Positions 25,030-33,274 of a DNA stretch of 64,000 nucleotides are shown here, in pieces (positions within the stretch are counted from its first letter, which is position 1; each line of letters starts with the position of its first letter). The DNA is from Haloarchaeobius litoreus (GTDB taxonomy: Archaea; Halobacteriota; Halobacteria; Halobacteriales; Natrialbaceae). The translations under genes were made by a program, and so were the position numbers. Below the pieces are notes generated by a model that was not told where the DNA came from, did no database searches, and saw only the letters and a list, made by a program, of their open reading frames with translations. The stretch is from assembly GCF_024495425.1 (NCBI RefSeq), contig NZ_JANHJR010000001.1, positions 682,001 through 746,000 of the forward strand, written 5' to 3'.

Positions 25030-25533
25030 CTATTCGAACTCCCCGGCCACCTCCCGAACCGTCTCGTACTCGTCGTCGCTGTAGGCGATGAACCGTACGT
25101 CTGTCAGGCTGGTCGGCTCCCACGCGGCCAGCTCCTCGCAGATGATGCGTGCGCCCTCACGGAGGTCGAAGCCCGCGACGCCGCAGCCGAGCGCCGGGAT
25201 CACGAGCGACTCACAGCCGCGTGCCTCCGCTGCGGAGAGCGCGTTCCGGGTCGCGTCGCGGATGCTCTGCTCGGTCGCCTTCCCGTCGCCGTAGTGCGGC
25301 ATCGCGGCGGCGTGGACGACGTAGTCTGCGTCGAGGTCGAACGCGTCGGTGACGGCGCACTCGCCGAGGTCGACCGGCCCCTTCGCCATCGCGGCCTCGT
25401 TGATGCCCGTGCCCGCGCCACGGCGGAGCGCGCCCGCGACGCCCGACCCCATCCGGAGGCTCGTGCCGGCGGCGTTGACGAGCGCGTCGGCGGACTGTGC
25501 GGCGATGTCGCCCTGTACGACGGTGAACTGCAT
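25030..25533 (-). CDS. Macro-domain protein (ADP-ribose binding or hydrolase)
   Basis: A 167-residue macrodomain. Key blocks are VVQGDIAAQSADALVNAAGTSLRMGSG (ADP-ribose pocket), VHAAAMPHYGDG, and VIPALGCGVAGFDLREGARI. Such proteins bind ADP-ribose or remove it or O-acetyl-ADP-ribose. Converges with the aldo/keto reductase gene, ending 9 bp from it. The family is clear; hydrolase activity is likely but not proved. Confidence 0.88.
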   Translation of the reverse strand: MQFTVVQGDIAAQSADALVNAAGTSLRMGSGVAGALRRGAGTGINEAAMAKGPVDLGECAVTDAFDLDADYVVHAAAMPHYGDGKATEQSIRDATRNALSAAEARGCESLVIPALGCGVAGFDLREGARIICEELAAWEPTSLTDVRFIAYSDDEYETVREVAGEFE

Positions 25534-25637
25534 TGTCAGTGGTTGTGTGTTCGGTTGCTGGCTACCTCAAAATGGGGGCTGAACTCGACCATCGGTAGGG
25601 CAGCAGTCGTAGGACTCGCCGGTGATGACGACTGCCA

Positions 25638-25661
25638 GAAAACCCCCCGGTTATCGTGGGG
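25638..25661 (-). terminator. Hairpin plus T4 after S9 peptidase gene
   Basis: On the minus strand a CCCC/GGGG stem is followed by GGTTTTCTGG, about 65-90 bp past the peptidase stop. It looks like a termination signal. The rest of 25534-25726 shows no gene. Confidence 0.4.
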
Positions 25662-25726
25662 ACTGCTTGAACTACGAACGACCAGAAAGCCCCGGCCGTC
25701 TCGACTCCCACGGCCCGCTGCGGTCC

Positions 25727-27889
25727 TCACTCCACCTCGTCGTCTTCGTCGTCCTCCTCCCTCCCGTGGGGGTCGTACGCCTCGCGGGAAACGTCGTCCG
25801 TCGCCGGGTCGAACCGGTCGAACCAGCCGATGAGCTCCTCGAGACGGTGGATGGCACGGACGGGGGTGGAGATGTCGTGGCCGTCGTCGTAGATGACCAG
25901 CCGCGAGTCGAGCCCCTGCTTGCGGAGGGAGACGTAGAACTGCTCGGCCTGCTCCGGCGGACACCGGCGGTCGTTCGCGCCGGCGGTGAGCAGTGTCGGA
26001 GTGTCGACCTCCCCCACGTCCGGCAGGCTGGAGATGTCGTCGTAGGTGTCGCCGTCCTCCCAGGGCAGGCCGAACTCCTGGCCCCACCAGACGTGCGAGT
26101 CGTCGGTGCCGAAGGCCGAGCGGGCGTCGTAGATGCCGTGCTCGGCAGCTGCGGCGGCGAAGCGGTCGGTGCGGGTGACGAGGTACGCGGTGTTGATGCC
26201 GCCCTGCGAGAAGCCGGTGGCGAACAGCCGCTCGGGATCGGCCCAGCCGCGCTCGACGAGCTCGTCGGTGACCGCGAGGAGGTCGTCGACCTCGACGGAG
26301 TTCCAGCGGCCACGGAGCGCGCCGGAGAACGCACTGCCGTAGGAGGTCGAGCCGCGGTAGTTCACCCGGCAGACGATGTACCCTCGGGTCGTGAGAACGG
26401 CGTCGGCGAACTGGAACAGCGGCTGGTCGTAGAACGCCGGGCCGCCGTGGATGGCGAGGACGGTCGGGCGCGCGTCGGGGGCGTCCGGGTCGAAGTCCGA
26501 CGGGTAGAACGTCCACGCGTCGACGGACACGTCGTCGGACTCGACGGTGAGTTTTCGGCAGCCCGGCTGCTCGTACCGGTCGAGCAGGTCGTCGTTGAGC
26601 GCGGTGAGCCGGGTTCGGGACACCTCGGTGCGAGCAACCAGCGCATCGACGTCGAGGCCGTACACGTCGACGCCGTCGTCGGGTGATGAGATTACCGCCG
26701 CGGCGGTGCCGCCCGCTGCGTCGAAGGTGAGCAGTGACTCGGTGGCGCGCTGGTCCTCGTACAGCCGCGTCGCGCCGCCGCCGTCGTCGTCGAAGCGTGC
26801 GAACCGGGTGCGCCCCTCGTCGCCGACGAGCGCGAGGATGTCGCCGTCGACCCAGCAGGGGCCGCCGAAGTACCAGAGTGTGCGGTCGAGCCCGGCCGCC
26901 ACCGACTCGACGTCGCCCGACTCGCGGTCGAGCACGTGCGGCTCCGTCGGCTCGTACACGTCGTCTGCCGGGCTGGCGGCGAACGCGAGCCGGTCGCCCG
27001 CGTCGTCCCACGCGCCCCGGCCAGCGCTCACGCCCCCGTCGGTGTGGACGACGTGGTCGTCGCCGTCGGGCGCGATGCTGTGGAGGTCCCGCGCGTTGCT
27101 GTCGTCGGCGTCGGCGCGCTGGTTCGCGACGAACGCGATGCAGTCGCCGTCGGGGCTCCACGCCGGCCCGAGCCCCTGCGCGGCGGCCGCCGTCGCGGTA
27201 CCGGTGTGGTCGAGTCGTCGTTGCTCGCCGGTCTCGACGTCCACGACGAACAGGTACGTCGCCACCTCGTCGAGAAAGCCCTGCCCCTCGTGGACGTGCT
27301 GGAGACGCTCGGTCTCGGTCTTCACGGGTCCGTCCTCGCGCGCCTCGGCGTCGGCCTCCGCTCGTTCGCTCGGGTCTCGGGCCGAGACGACGAGTCGTTC
27401 GCCGTCCGGTCCCCAGTCGAATTCGGCGACGCCCTCGTCGAACTCGGTCACCTGACGGGCGTCGCCGCCGCGGACGAGGTCGAACAGCCAGACCTGCGAC
27501 TTCGGCTCGTCGCCGTTGCCGCCGCCAGTGCCCTCGCCGTCATCCTCGGCACCGTCTTCGTCTTCGCCCGCTTCGGGGTCGGTGTCGGCTGCTTCCTCGG
27601 TTTCGTCCCCGGCCACCGTCAGCCCGAGGTCCTCGTCGCGGGCGGCCACGAACGCGAGTCGCTTGCTATCAGGGCCCCACTTCGCTGGGCCGGCGTCGGA
27701 GGCGCGGTTCAGTCGATGCGGCTCCCGACTGCCGTCGGTCGGCACGACGAACAGCGAGCCGTGCGGGTCGTCCGCGTCCGCGTCGAACTCCGCGACGGTG
27801 TAGGCGACGCGCTGGCCGTCCGGCGAGACCGCGAGCTGGAACCCCGGCGACGTGAGATCGTAGTAGGAGTCGAGTGGTAGACCGTCCAT
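25727..27889 (-). CDS. S9-family prolyl-oligopeptidase-like serine peptidase
   Basis: A 720-residue protein with an N-terminal beta-propeller (repeated WSPDG/WGPDG blades such as AYTVAEFD, DWGPDGERLVVSARD and AWSPDGDCIAFVAN) and a C-terminal alpha/beta hydrolase. The triad is the nucleophile Ser561 in GFSQGG, Asp in TLLTAGANDRRCP, and His in IYDDGHDIS. It trims peptides or acyl-peptides in the cytoplasm; no signal peptide is seen. A very acidic 45-residue insert (GDETEEAADTDPEAGEDEDG) sits in the propeller. Start at 27889 is the standard MDGLPLDSYYDL. Confidence 0.9.
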   Translation of the reverse strand: MDGLPLDSYYDLTSPGFQLAVSPDGQRVAYTVAEFDADADDPHGSLFVVPTDGSREPHRLNRASDAGPAKWGPDSKRLAFVAARDEDLGLTVAGDETEEAADTDPEAGEDEDGAEDDGEGTGGGNGDEPKSQVWLFDLVRGGDARQVTEFDEGVAEFDWGPDGERLVVSARDPSERAEADAEAREDGPVKTETERLQHVHEGQGFLDEVATYLFVVDVETGEQRRLDHTGTATAAAAQGLGPAWSPDGDCIAFVANQRADADDSNARDLHSIAPDGDDHVVHTDGGVSAGRGAWDDAGDRLAFAASPADDVYEPTEPHVLDRESGDVESVAAGLDRTLWYFGGPCWVDGDILALVGDEGRTRFARFDDDGGGATRLYEDQRATESLLTFDAAGGTAAAVISSPDDGVDVYGLDVDALVARTEVSRTRLTALNDDLLDRYEQPGCRKLTVESDDVSVDAWTFYPSDFDPDAPDARPTVLAIHGGPAFYDQPLFQFADAVLTTRGYIVCRVNYRGSTSYGSAFSGALRGRWNSVEVDDLLAVTDELVERGWADPERLFATGFSQGGINTAYLVTRTDRFAAAAAEHGIYDARSAFGTDDSHVWWGQEFGLPWEDGDTYDDISSLPDVGEVDTPTLLTAGANDRRCPPEQAEQFYVSLRKQGLDSRLVIYDDGHDISTPVRAIHRLEELIGWFDRFDPATDDVSREAYDPHGREEDDEDDEVE

Positions 27890-27932
27890 GGCGGCCACTC
27901 TCACGGCGAGTTCATCAATCCACCTACGTCGT

Positions 27933-27972
27933 TTAGGCGAACCAAAACCATTATAGCTTTAGGCTCGCCTAA
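27933..27972 (+). promoter_or_regulatory. Probable metal-dependent repressor (DtxR/IdeR-type) boxes flanking a TATA
   Basis: TTAGGCTCGCCTAA (27959-27972) is a near-perfect palindrome of the iron-box shape TTAGG-N4-CCTAA. A second half-site, TTAGGCGA (27933-27940), lies 26 bp upstream. The A/T-rich CATTATAG (27949-27956) between them is a TATA box. The layout predicts repression by a DtxR-family regulator with bound metal. Confidence 0.65.
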
Positions 27973-27981
27973 CTCCAGTTG

Positions 27982-28125
27982 ATGAGTCAAACGCCGCGTC
28001 AGGAGCCCACCGAGGAAACCGTCGTCAGGGCCAACGAGACCGCCCCCGGGAAGGTCGTCTTCTCCGAGGACGACAACACCGACGCGTGGATCGCGACGGA
28101 CCTGACGGTCGACGTTCAGCGATAA
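27982..28125 (+). CDS. Small acidic protein, DUF7331-like, under predicted metal control
   Basis: A 47-residue protein reading MSQTPRQEPTEETVVRANET and ending in a VVFSEDDNTDAWIATDLTVDV segment. The C-terminal half resembles the small haloarchaeal DUF7331 group, with its (V)VF-x-NxxAW(I/V) pattern. It starts 9 bp after a palindromic metal-box, so it is probably made leaderless when iron or manganese is scarce. The neighbour on the other side is dpsA, an iron-storage gene. Function unknown. Confidence 0.7.
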   Translation: MSQTPRQEPTEETVVRANETAPGKVVFSEDDNTDAWIATDLTVDVQR

Positions 28126-28165
28126 CGAAGAACTCCGGCCGGTTCCCCGGCCCCTTCGAGCTGTT

Positions 28166-28696
28166 CTACTGCTTCAGCGAGTCGTCCTCGAGGTAGTGCT
28201 CGAGGTGGTGGACGTTCTCCTCGAGCTCGGTGAGCTCCTCGCGGAGGATGTGCGCCGTCGCGTGGTCGCCGAGGTTCTGGGCGACCTCGACGTGCTCGCG
28301 CATCGTCTCGATGATGTCGCCACCCATCTCCAGGTCGTTCTCGAGCGAGGTGCGGATGTCGTAGACGTCCTCGTCCTCGGGCTCGACGGGCGAGCGCTCG
28401 GCGAGTGCCGCCATCCCGGCGACCGGGACCCCACCGAGGGCCTGGAGCCGCTCGGCCTGCTCGTCGGCGGCCGCCTCGAGGTCCTCGGCGAACTCACCGA
28501 GGAAGATGTGCAGGTCGCGGAACTCCGCGCCCTCGACGTTCCAGTGGTGCTTGCGGATCTGATGGTAGAACGTGTACGTCGCGGCCAGGTCCGTGTTCAG
28601 CGCGTCGATGATCTGCTCCGCCTTCTCGACGTCGAGCCGTAGCGAACTCTCCTCGACTGTACCCGCCTCCTGAAGGACCGTCTTCTGGGTGCTCAT
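28166..28696 (-). CDS. dpsA: DNA-protecting ferritin-like protein DpsA
   Basis: A 176-residue four-helix ferritin-like protein. The ferroxidase site is in HQIRKHHWNVEGAEFRDLHIFLGEFAEDLEAAADEQAERL, with the His, Asp and Glu ligands typical of Dps. It takes up Fe2+ with peroxide or O2 and forms a 12-mer shell. TTTTTAAG on the minus strand at 28724-28731 lies 28 bp before the ATG, so the mRNA is leaderless. An imperfect metal-box lies further upstream. Confidence 0.93.
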   Translation of the reverse strand: MSTQKTVLQEAGTVEESSLRLDVEKAEQIIDALNTDLAATYTFYHQIRKHHWNVEGAEFRDLHIFLGEFAEDLEAAADEQAERLQALGGVPVAGMAALAERSPVEPEDEDVYDIRTSLENDLEMGGDIIETMREHVEVAQNLGDHATAHILREELTELEENVHHLEHYLEDDSLKQ

Positions 28697-28723
28697 TGCG
28701 AATCCTAGTTCGCGCGCCACCCA

Positions 28724-28766
28724 CTTAAAAATTCACACGAATCAAATAATTCTTTGGCTTTCCTAA
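28724..28766 (-). promoter_or_regulatory. dpsA promoter with degenerate metal box
   Basis: On the minus strand TTTTTAAG (28724-28731) is the TATA element. TTAGGAAAGCCAAA (28753-28766) matches the box TTAGG-N4-CCTAA except at one position of the right half. Its place upstream of TATA would suit an activator. Confidence 0.5.
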
Positions 28767-28819
28767 ACTCTGTTTACCTCTCTCGGGCCGGTTGGCATCC
28801 AACAGCCAACGACGAATTC

Positions 28820-28866
28820 TTTACTCACGCTTTCAGGCTCTTTATTCACCCATGAGTAAATTTTTG
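28820..28866 (+). promoter_or_regulatory. Three TTTAYTCA half-sites before aldehyde dehydrogenase gene
   Basis: TTTACTCA (28820-28827) and TTTATTCA (28841-28848) are direct repeats 21 bp apart, two helical turns. TGAGTAAA (28853-28860) is the inverted copy and merges into the TATA-like GTAAATTTTT. The pattern suggests a dimeric regulator overlapping the promoter. Confidence 0.5.
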
Positions 28867-28890
28867 TGCTCCGCCCCCGTTACAGTGAGT

Positions 28891-30318
28891 ATGGCTACCA
28901 GAACCGCACAGCGAAAAGAACGGTTGCTCGTCGACGGCGAGTGGGTCGACGGCGCAGACGTCATCCCGGTGACGGACCTCGCCGACGGCGGTCACTTCGC
29001 GGAGGTCGTCGCCGCCACGCCCGAGCAGGCAGAGGACGCCCTCGCCGCCGCACAGCGCGCGGAGGCCACGATGCGCGAGACGACCATCGTCGAGCGCGGC
29101 GAGTGGTGCGAGGAGATCGCGGACCGACTCGAGGCACGGACGGAGGAGATCGCGGAGGTCATCGTCCGCGAAGCCGGGAAGCCCATCGGGAGCGCACGCG
29201 GCGAAGTCGGCAGCGCCGCAGAGCGCTTCCGCCGCGCCGCCGAGGAGATTCGCCACATCAAGGGCGAGTTCCGCGAGGGCACCACGTCCGGTCACGAGGG
29301 CTGGGAGGCCGTCGTGAAGCACGAGCCCGTCGGCACCGTGCTCTGCATCACGCCGTACAACTACCCCCTCGCGACGACCGCACTCCAGGTCGCGCCCGCG
29401 CTCGCCGCCGGGAACAGCGTCGTGCTCAAGCCCGCGACGAAGACGCCCGTCAGCGCGGCCATCCTCGCCGACGTGATGCGCGACGTGGTGCCCGAGGGCG
29501 CCATCAACCTCGTCACCGGCCACGGCTCCGAGATCGGTGACGTGCTCGCCGGCGACGACCGCGTCAACGCCATCGCGATGACCGGCTCCTCGGGGGCCGG
29601 CAAGCACGTCGCCTACGAGTCCGGGATGGTCAACCTCCACATGGAGCTCGGCGGCAACGCGCCCCAGCTCGTCTTCCCCGACGCCGACCTCGACGAGGCC
29701 GCAGCGGCCGCGGCGAAGGGCTCGCTCAAGTACGCCGGCCAGCGGTGCTCGGCCATCTCGCGCGTGCTCGCCCACGAGGAGATCCACGACGACCTCGTCG
29801 CCCGCATCGACGACGCCATGGACGACTGGAAACAGGGCGACCTGTTCGACGAGGACACCGACCTCGGGCCGCTCATCTCCGAGGACCAGGCGGACTGGGT
29901 CGAGGAGCTCGTCGAGGACGCCCTCGACAAGGGGGCGACGCTCGTCCGCGGCGGCGGTCGCGACGGCCTCACCTACGAGCCGACGCTGCTCGCCGACGTG
30001 CCCCACGACGCCCGCATCCTGCAGGAGGAGCAGTTCGGCCCGGTCTGTGCGGTCACCTCGGTCGCCGATGAGGACGAGGCGGTCGACATCGCCAACGGCG
30101 GCGACCTCGCGCTCGACGCCTGCGTGTTCACGGCCGACTACGACCGCGCGATGCGGCTCGCAGACGTGGTCGACGCCGGCGCGGTCCGCATCAACGGCGC
30201 GCCGAGCCACGGCCTCGGCGACATCCCGTTCGGCGGCAACCGCGACTCCGGCATCGGCCGCGAGGGCATCGACGCCTCCATCCACGCGTTCATGCGCAAG
30301 AAGAGCATCGTGCTCTGA
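28891..30318 (+). CDS. NAD(P)-dependent aldehyde dehydrogenase, GapN-like
   Basis: A 475-residue aldehyde dehydrogenase. The cofactor domain shows ITPYNYPLATTALQVAPALAAGNSVVLKPATKTPVSA, the catalytic Glu is in HMELGGNAPQLVF, and the catalytic Cys is in YAGQRCSAISRVL near residue 288. The last motif resembles non-phosphorylating glyceraldehyde-3-phosphate dehydrogenases (GapN: AGQRCTA), so glyceraldehyde-3-phosphate is a fair candidate substrate, but general aldehyde oxidation cannot be excluded. The ATG at 28891 is 25-30 bp past the TATA-like element. Confidence 0.88.
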   Translation: MATRTAQRKERLLVDGEWVDGADVIPVTDLADGGHFAEVVAATPEQAEDALAAAQRAEATMRETTIVERGEWCEEIADRLEARTEEIAEVIVREAGKPIGSARGEVGSAAERFRRAAEEIRHIKGEFREGTTSGHEGWEAVVKHEPVGTVLCITPYNYPLATTALQVAPALAAGNSVVLKPATKTPVSAAILADVMRDVVPEGAINLVTGHGSEIGDVLAGDDRVNAIAMTGSSGAGKHVAYESGMVNLHMELGGNAPQLVFPDADLDEAAAAAAKGSLKYAGQRCSAISRVLAHEEIHDDLVARIDDAMDDWKQGDLFDEDTDLGPLISEDQADWVEELVEDALDKGATLVRGGGRDGLTYEPTLLADVPHDARILQEEQFGPVCAVTSVADEDEAVDIANGGDLALDACVFTADYDRAMRLADVVDAGAVRINGAPSHGLGDIPFGGNRDSGIGREGIDASIHAFMRKKSIVL

Positions 30319-30362
30319 ACGGCGGCGACGCGACTTTTCAGGTTGCAGTGCGTGGCGATACC

Positions 30363-30632
30363 TCAGTTCGGCGTGAAGCTCCCGAGCACCTGCGTCGTGC
30401 CGTCCAGACGACCCGGACTGGTGTCTCCGCGGCCGAGACCGCTCATGTCGACCGTGACCGACCAGACCGCGGTCGTCTGCGTGGCGGTCTGCGTCGCCGT
30501 CGGTGTCTCGGTCGGCTCGTCACCGTCGCTTGCGTCGTCGAGACAGCCGGCGAGCGTCAGGGTGACGGTCGTCGAGCCGAGGCCCGCGAGGAGCCGTCGT
30601 CTGGAGGGCGTTCCCTTACTGGATTCGTTGAC
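30363..30632 (-). pseudogene. Short Tat-lipoprotein reading frame without a usable start codon
   Basis: The frame encodes a complete haloarchaeal Tat lipobox signal (TPSRRRLLAGLGSTT... LTLAGC) followed by a Thr/Asp linker and about 40 residues of unknown domain. No ATG, GTG or TTG is present in frame upstream before the region turns non-coding; the first codons read GTC AAC GAA. It is either a decayed gene, a sequencing error, or uses a rare start. It lies just downstream of a longer Tat lipoprotein gene with a similar signal. Confidence 0.55.
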
Positions 30633-30694
30633 GAACCGGTGTAAAAAGCCGCTGTCCGTCTGACGGAGAGGGTTCGCAGTCGGTCGTGGCTCCG

Positions 30695-31993
30695 TCAGGG
30701 AACCTGTGCCTGCGCCAGCATCTGGCTGTTCCTGCCGTCGGACCAGAGGACGAGGACGTTGGTCCCGCTCTCGACGTTCGAGACGTCGACCGAGACGCTG
30801 TCGCCTGCGGTGACCTCCTCGTACTGGTCGGCGAACTGGCTCCCCGCGGGACTGTCCCCGACGACGAGCGAGAGGTTCGACGCCGTGATGCTGTCGCCAC
30901 CATCGTGGGAGACGGTCATCGTCCCATCCTCGAACTCGAACGCGATCTGGACCTGCGGCGCGTCCGTAGCACTCGACGACTCGCCCGGCGTGCCCGCGCT
31001 GAGGAGGTCGAACTGGTTCGTCGCGATGTCGCCGGTGACGAAGACGGTTCGTCCCTCGACCGAACTCCCGACGTTTCCGTAGTCCGAGAAGGCGTCCTGC
31101 TCGGTGAGATAGGAGGCCAGCGCCGACGGCTCGGCCGTCTCGCCCTCGGTGTAGGTGACGCCGATGGTGATGTTCGACGTGTCGGCGTCGAACTGCCAGC
31201 CGTAGCCGAGTGCGATCGCGCCGTCCAGCGACGGGTCGTTGGACGAGGCGTCCTCGGGGCGCTCGGCGACGACGAGCAGTTCCGACTCGCCGATGGCATC
31301 GACGGTGGTTCGCACCTCGCCGTTGTTCGACAGTAGCCGGGCCGTCTCGCCGGAGCGCGCCGCGAGCACTGTCTCGACCGCGTTCTGGGCGTTGGAGCCG
31401 AACGACTGGACGACGACGCCCTCGACGACGGCGACCGTGGACTGCGTGCTGTTCACCGCACCCTCGAAGATGGTCGCGTCTCCCTGCGTGCCGGTCTCCG
31501 AGAGCCCGGCGTCGGTGACCGCCGTGGCGAGTTCCCCGGCGCTCATCGACGTCCGGAGGACGATGGTGAACGCGGGAACGATCTGGACGACGTGCTCCCG
31601 GCTCTCGGGCGGGACGATGTCGACGAGTTCCGCCCCGAGCAGGCTCTGTGCGACGCGGCCGTACGTCCCGGTGTAGAAGTCGCTCTCGTGCTCGGCGAGG
31701 GCGGTGAGGTCGGCGTCGTAGTAGCTCGCGGCCCGAACGTCGAACTCGAACGCGTCCGAGACGGGGACCCACCGCGCGAGCTGGTCCGCGCCGACGGGCT
31801 CGCCGGAGCCGCCGGTGTCGGTTCCGTCGTCGGTCGTCGGTTCCTGGGTCGCGGTCCCGTCCGTCGTCGGCTCGGACGTTCCGGTCGGTGTGCCGTCGCC
31901 GTTGCCCGAGTCGGACGAACAGCCGGCGAGTGAGAACGATGCGGCCGCCGCACCTGTCGCCGCGATGAGACGCCGTCTGGAGGGTCGTTTCAT
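30695..31993 (-). CDS. Tat-exported lipoprotein of unknown function
   Basis: A 432-residue protein. The N-terminus MKRPSRRRLIAATGAAAASF runs to the lipobox Cys at residue 25 (LAGC), the haloarchaeal twin-arginine lipoprotein pattern. A Thr/Gly/Asp-rich linker (26-70) leads to a large alpha-beta domain and a C-terminal beta-sandwich (about 350-430) that resembles the C-terminal part of archaeal pilin-type DUF1628 domains (FEDGTMTVSHDGGDSITASNLSL). It is anchored on the outer face of the membrane. Role unknown. Confidence 0.84.
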   Translation of the reverse strand: MKRPSRRRLIAATGAAAASFSLAGCSSDSGNGDGTPTGTSEPTTDGTATQEPTTDDGTDTGGSGEPVGADQLARWVPVSDAFEFDVRAASYYDADLTALAEHESDFYTGTYGRVAQSLLGAELVDIVPPESREHVVQIVPAFTIVLRTSMSAGELATAVTDAGLSETGTQGDATIFEGAVNSTQSTVAVVEGVVVQSFGSNAQNAVETVLAARSGETARLLSNNGEVRTTVDAIGESELLVVAERPEDASSNDPSLDGAIALGYGWQFDADTSNITIGVTYTEGETAEPSALASYLTEQDAFSDYGNVGSSVEGRTVFVTGDIATNQFDLLSAGTPGESSSATDAPQVQIAFEFEDGTMTVSHDGGDSITASNLSLVVGDSPAGSQFADQYEEVTAGDSVSVDVSNVESGTNVLVLWSDGRNSQMLAQAQVP

Positions 31994-32052
31994 GTGAATC
32001 TGTTTCCGAGGGCTCGTAAAGGTCTTCTGACCTGTCTGGACCGTCGGGTTCC

Positions 32053-33201
32053 TCACCACTCGGCGACGCTGCCGTCGGCCCGCCGCCAGACAGGGTTGTG
32101 CCAGTCGGGTTCCCGGCTCGCCGCGGCGAGTGCGTCCTCGTCGACCGCGACGCCGAGGCCGGGACCGTCGGGTATCTGGACGAAGCCGTCCTCGTAGTCG
32201 AACACGGAGGGGTCGGCGACGTAGTCGAGCACGTCGGCGCTCCCGTTGTAGTGGATGTCGAGGCTCTGCTCCTGGATGAGCGCGTTCGGTGCCACGGCGT
32301 CGACCTGGAGACAGGACGCGAGTGCGACCGGGCCGAGCGGGCAGTGCGGCGCGAGCGAGGCGTCGTACGTCGCGGCGAGGTCGGCGATGCGCTTGCACTC
32401 GGTGATGCCGCCGGCGTGGGAGAGGTCCGGCTGGACCACGTCGACCGCGCCCGCCTCCAGCAGCGGCCGGAAGTCGGTCCGGTGGTAGCACCGCTCGCCC
32501 GTCGCGATTGGGGTCGACGTGCGTTCGGCGATGCGCGGCAGCGCGTCGGCGTGCTCCGGCGCGACGGGCTCCTCGACGAAGAAGGGATCGTGCGGTTCGA
32601 GCGCCTCGACGAGCTGTTCGGCCATCGCGACCGTCGCGCGGCCGTGGAAGTCCACGCCGACGTCGACGTGGGGTCCGACGGCATCGCGGACCACCCGGAG
32701 GCGGTCGGCCGCAGCCTGCACCGTCGCCGGGGAGTCGATGCGTTCCAGCTCCGGCGTCGCGTTCATCTTCAGCGCGGTGAACCCGGCGTCGACCTGCTCG
32801 CGTGCTGCGTCGGCGACCCCCTCGGGCCGGTCGCCGCCGACCCACTGGTACACCCGGACGCGGTCCCTGACTGGTCCACCGAGCAGTTCGTGGACCGCCG
32901 CACCGAAGTGCTTGCCACGGATGTCCCAGAGCGCCTGGTCGATACCGGCGAGCGCGGAGGAGAGCACCGGGCCGCCGCGGTAGAATCCACCGCGGTACAA
33001 CCGTTCCCAGTGGTCGGCGACTGGCAGCGGGTCCTCCCCGAGCAGGTAGTCCTCGACCAGTTCCACCACTGCGGCGCGGACCGTGTGGGCGCGACCTTCG
33101 ACGACCGGCTCCCCCCAGCCGACGGTGCCGTCGCTGGTCTCCAGTTTGAGGAACAGCCAGCGGGGTGGGACCGGATACAGCTCGTAGTCGACGAGTTCCA
33201 T
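32053..33201 (-). CDS. dgoD: Enolase-superfamily dehydratase, D-galactonate dehydratase-like
   Basis: A 382-residue protein, the same length as bacterial DgoD. It opens with the capping domain (FLKLETSDGTVGWGEP) and has the metal ligands Asp and Glu in VDVGVDFHGR, FFVEEPV and IATGERCY. The catalytic His lies in SLAPHCPLGPVALAS, and the end reads DWHNPVWRRADGSVAEW, which is very close to DgoD. It removes water from an aldonate to give a 2-keto-3-deoxy sugar acid, as in the haloarchaeal Entner-Doudoroff type route. Substrate may be galactonate or gluconate. Confidence 0.85.
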   Translation of the reverse strand: MELVDYELYPVPPRWLFLKLETSDGTVGWGEPVVEGRAHTVRAAVVELVEDYLLGEDPLPVADHWERLYRGGFYRGGPVLSSALAGIDQALWDIRGKHFGAAVHELLGGPVRDRVRVYQWVGGDRPEGVADAAREQVDAGFTALKMNATPELERIDSPATVQAAADRLRVVRDAVGPHVDVGVDFHGRATVAMAEQLVEALEPHDPFFVEEPVAPEHADALPRIAERTSTPIATGERCYHRTDFRPLLEAGAVDVVQPDLSHAGGITECKRIADLAATYDASLAPHCPLGPVALASCLQVDAVAPNALIQEQSLDIHYNGSADVLDYVADPSVFDYEDGFVQIPDGPGLGVAVDEDALAAASREPDWHNPVWRRADGSVAEW

Positions 33202-33274
33202 CGACTCGGGGGTTGGCTCCAGGGTACTTGGACGTACCGTTGCGGTTTTGCCTGCGCCCGTCGAACCGCCGGGC

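Noticed and set aside
25534-25726. Remnant of an insertion sequence
   Set aside because: The region has a GC-rich hairpin and odd composition, but no transposase fragment, terminal repeats or target duplication could be seen.
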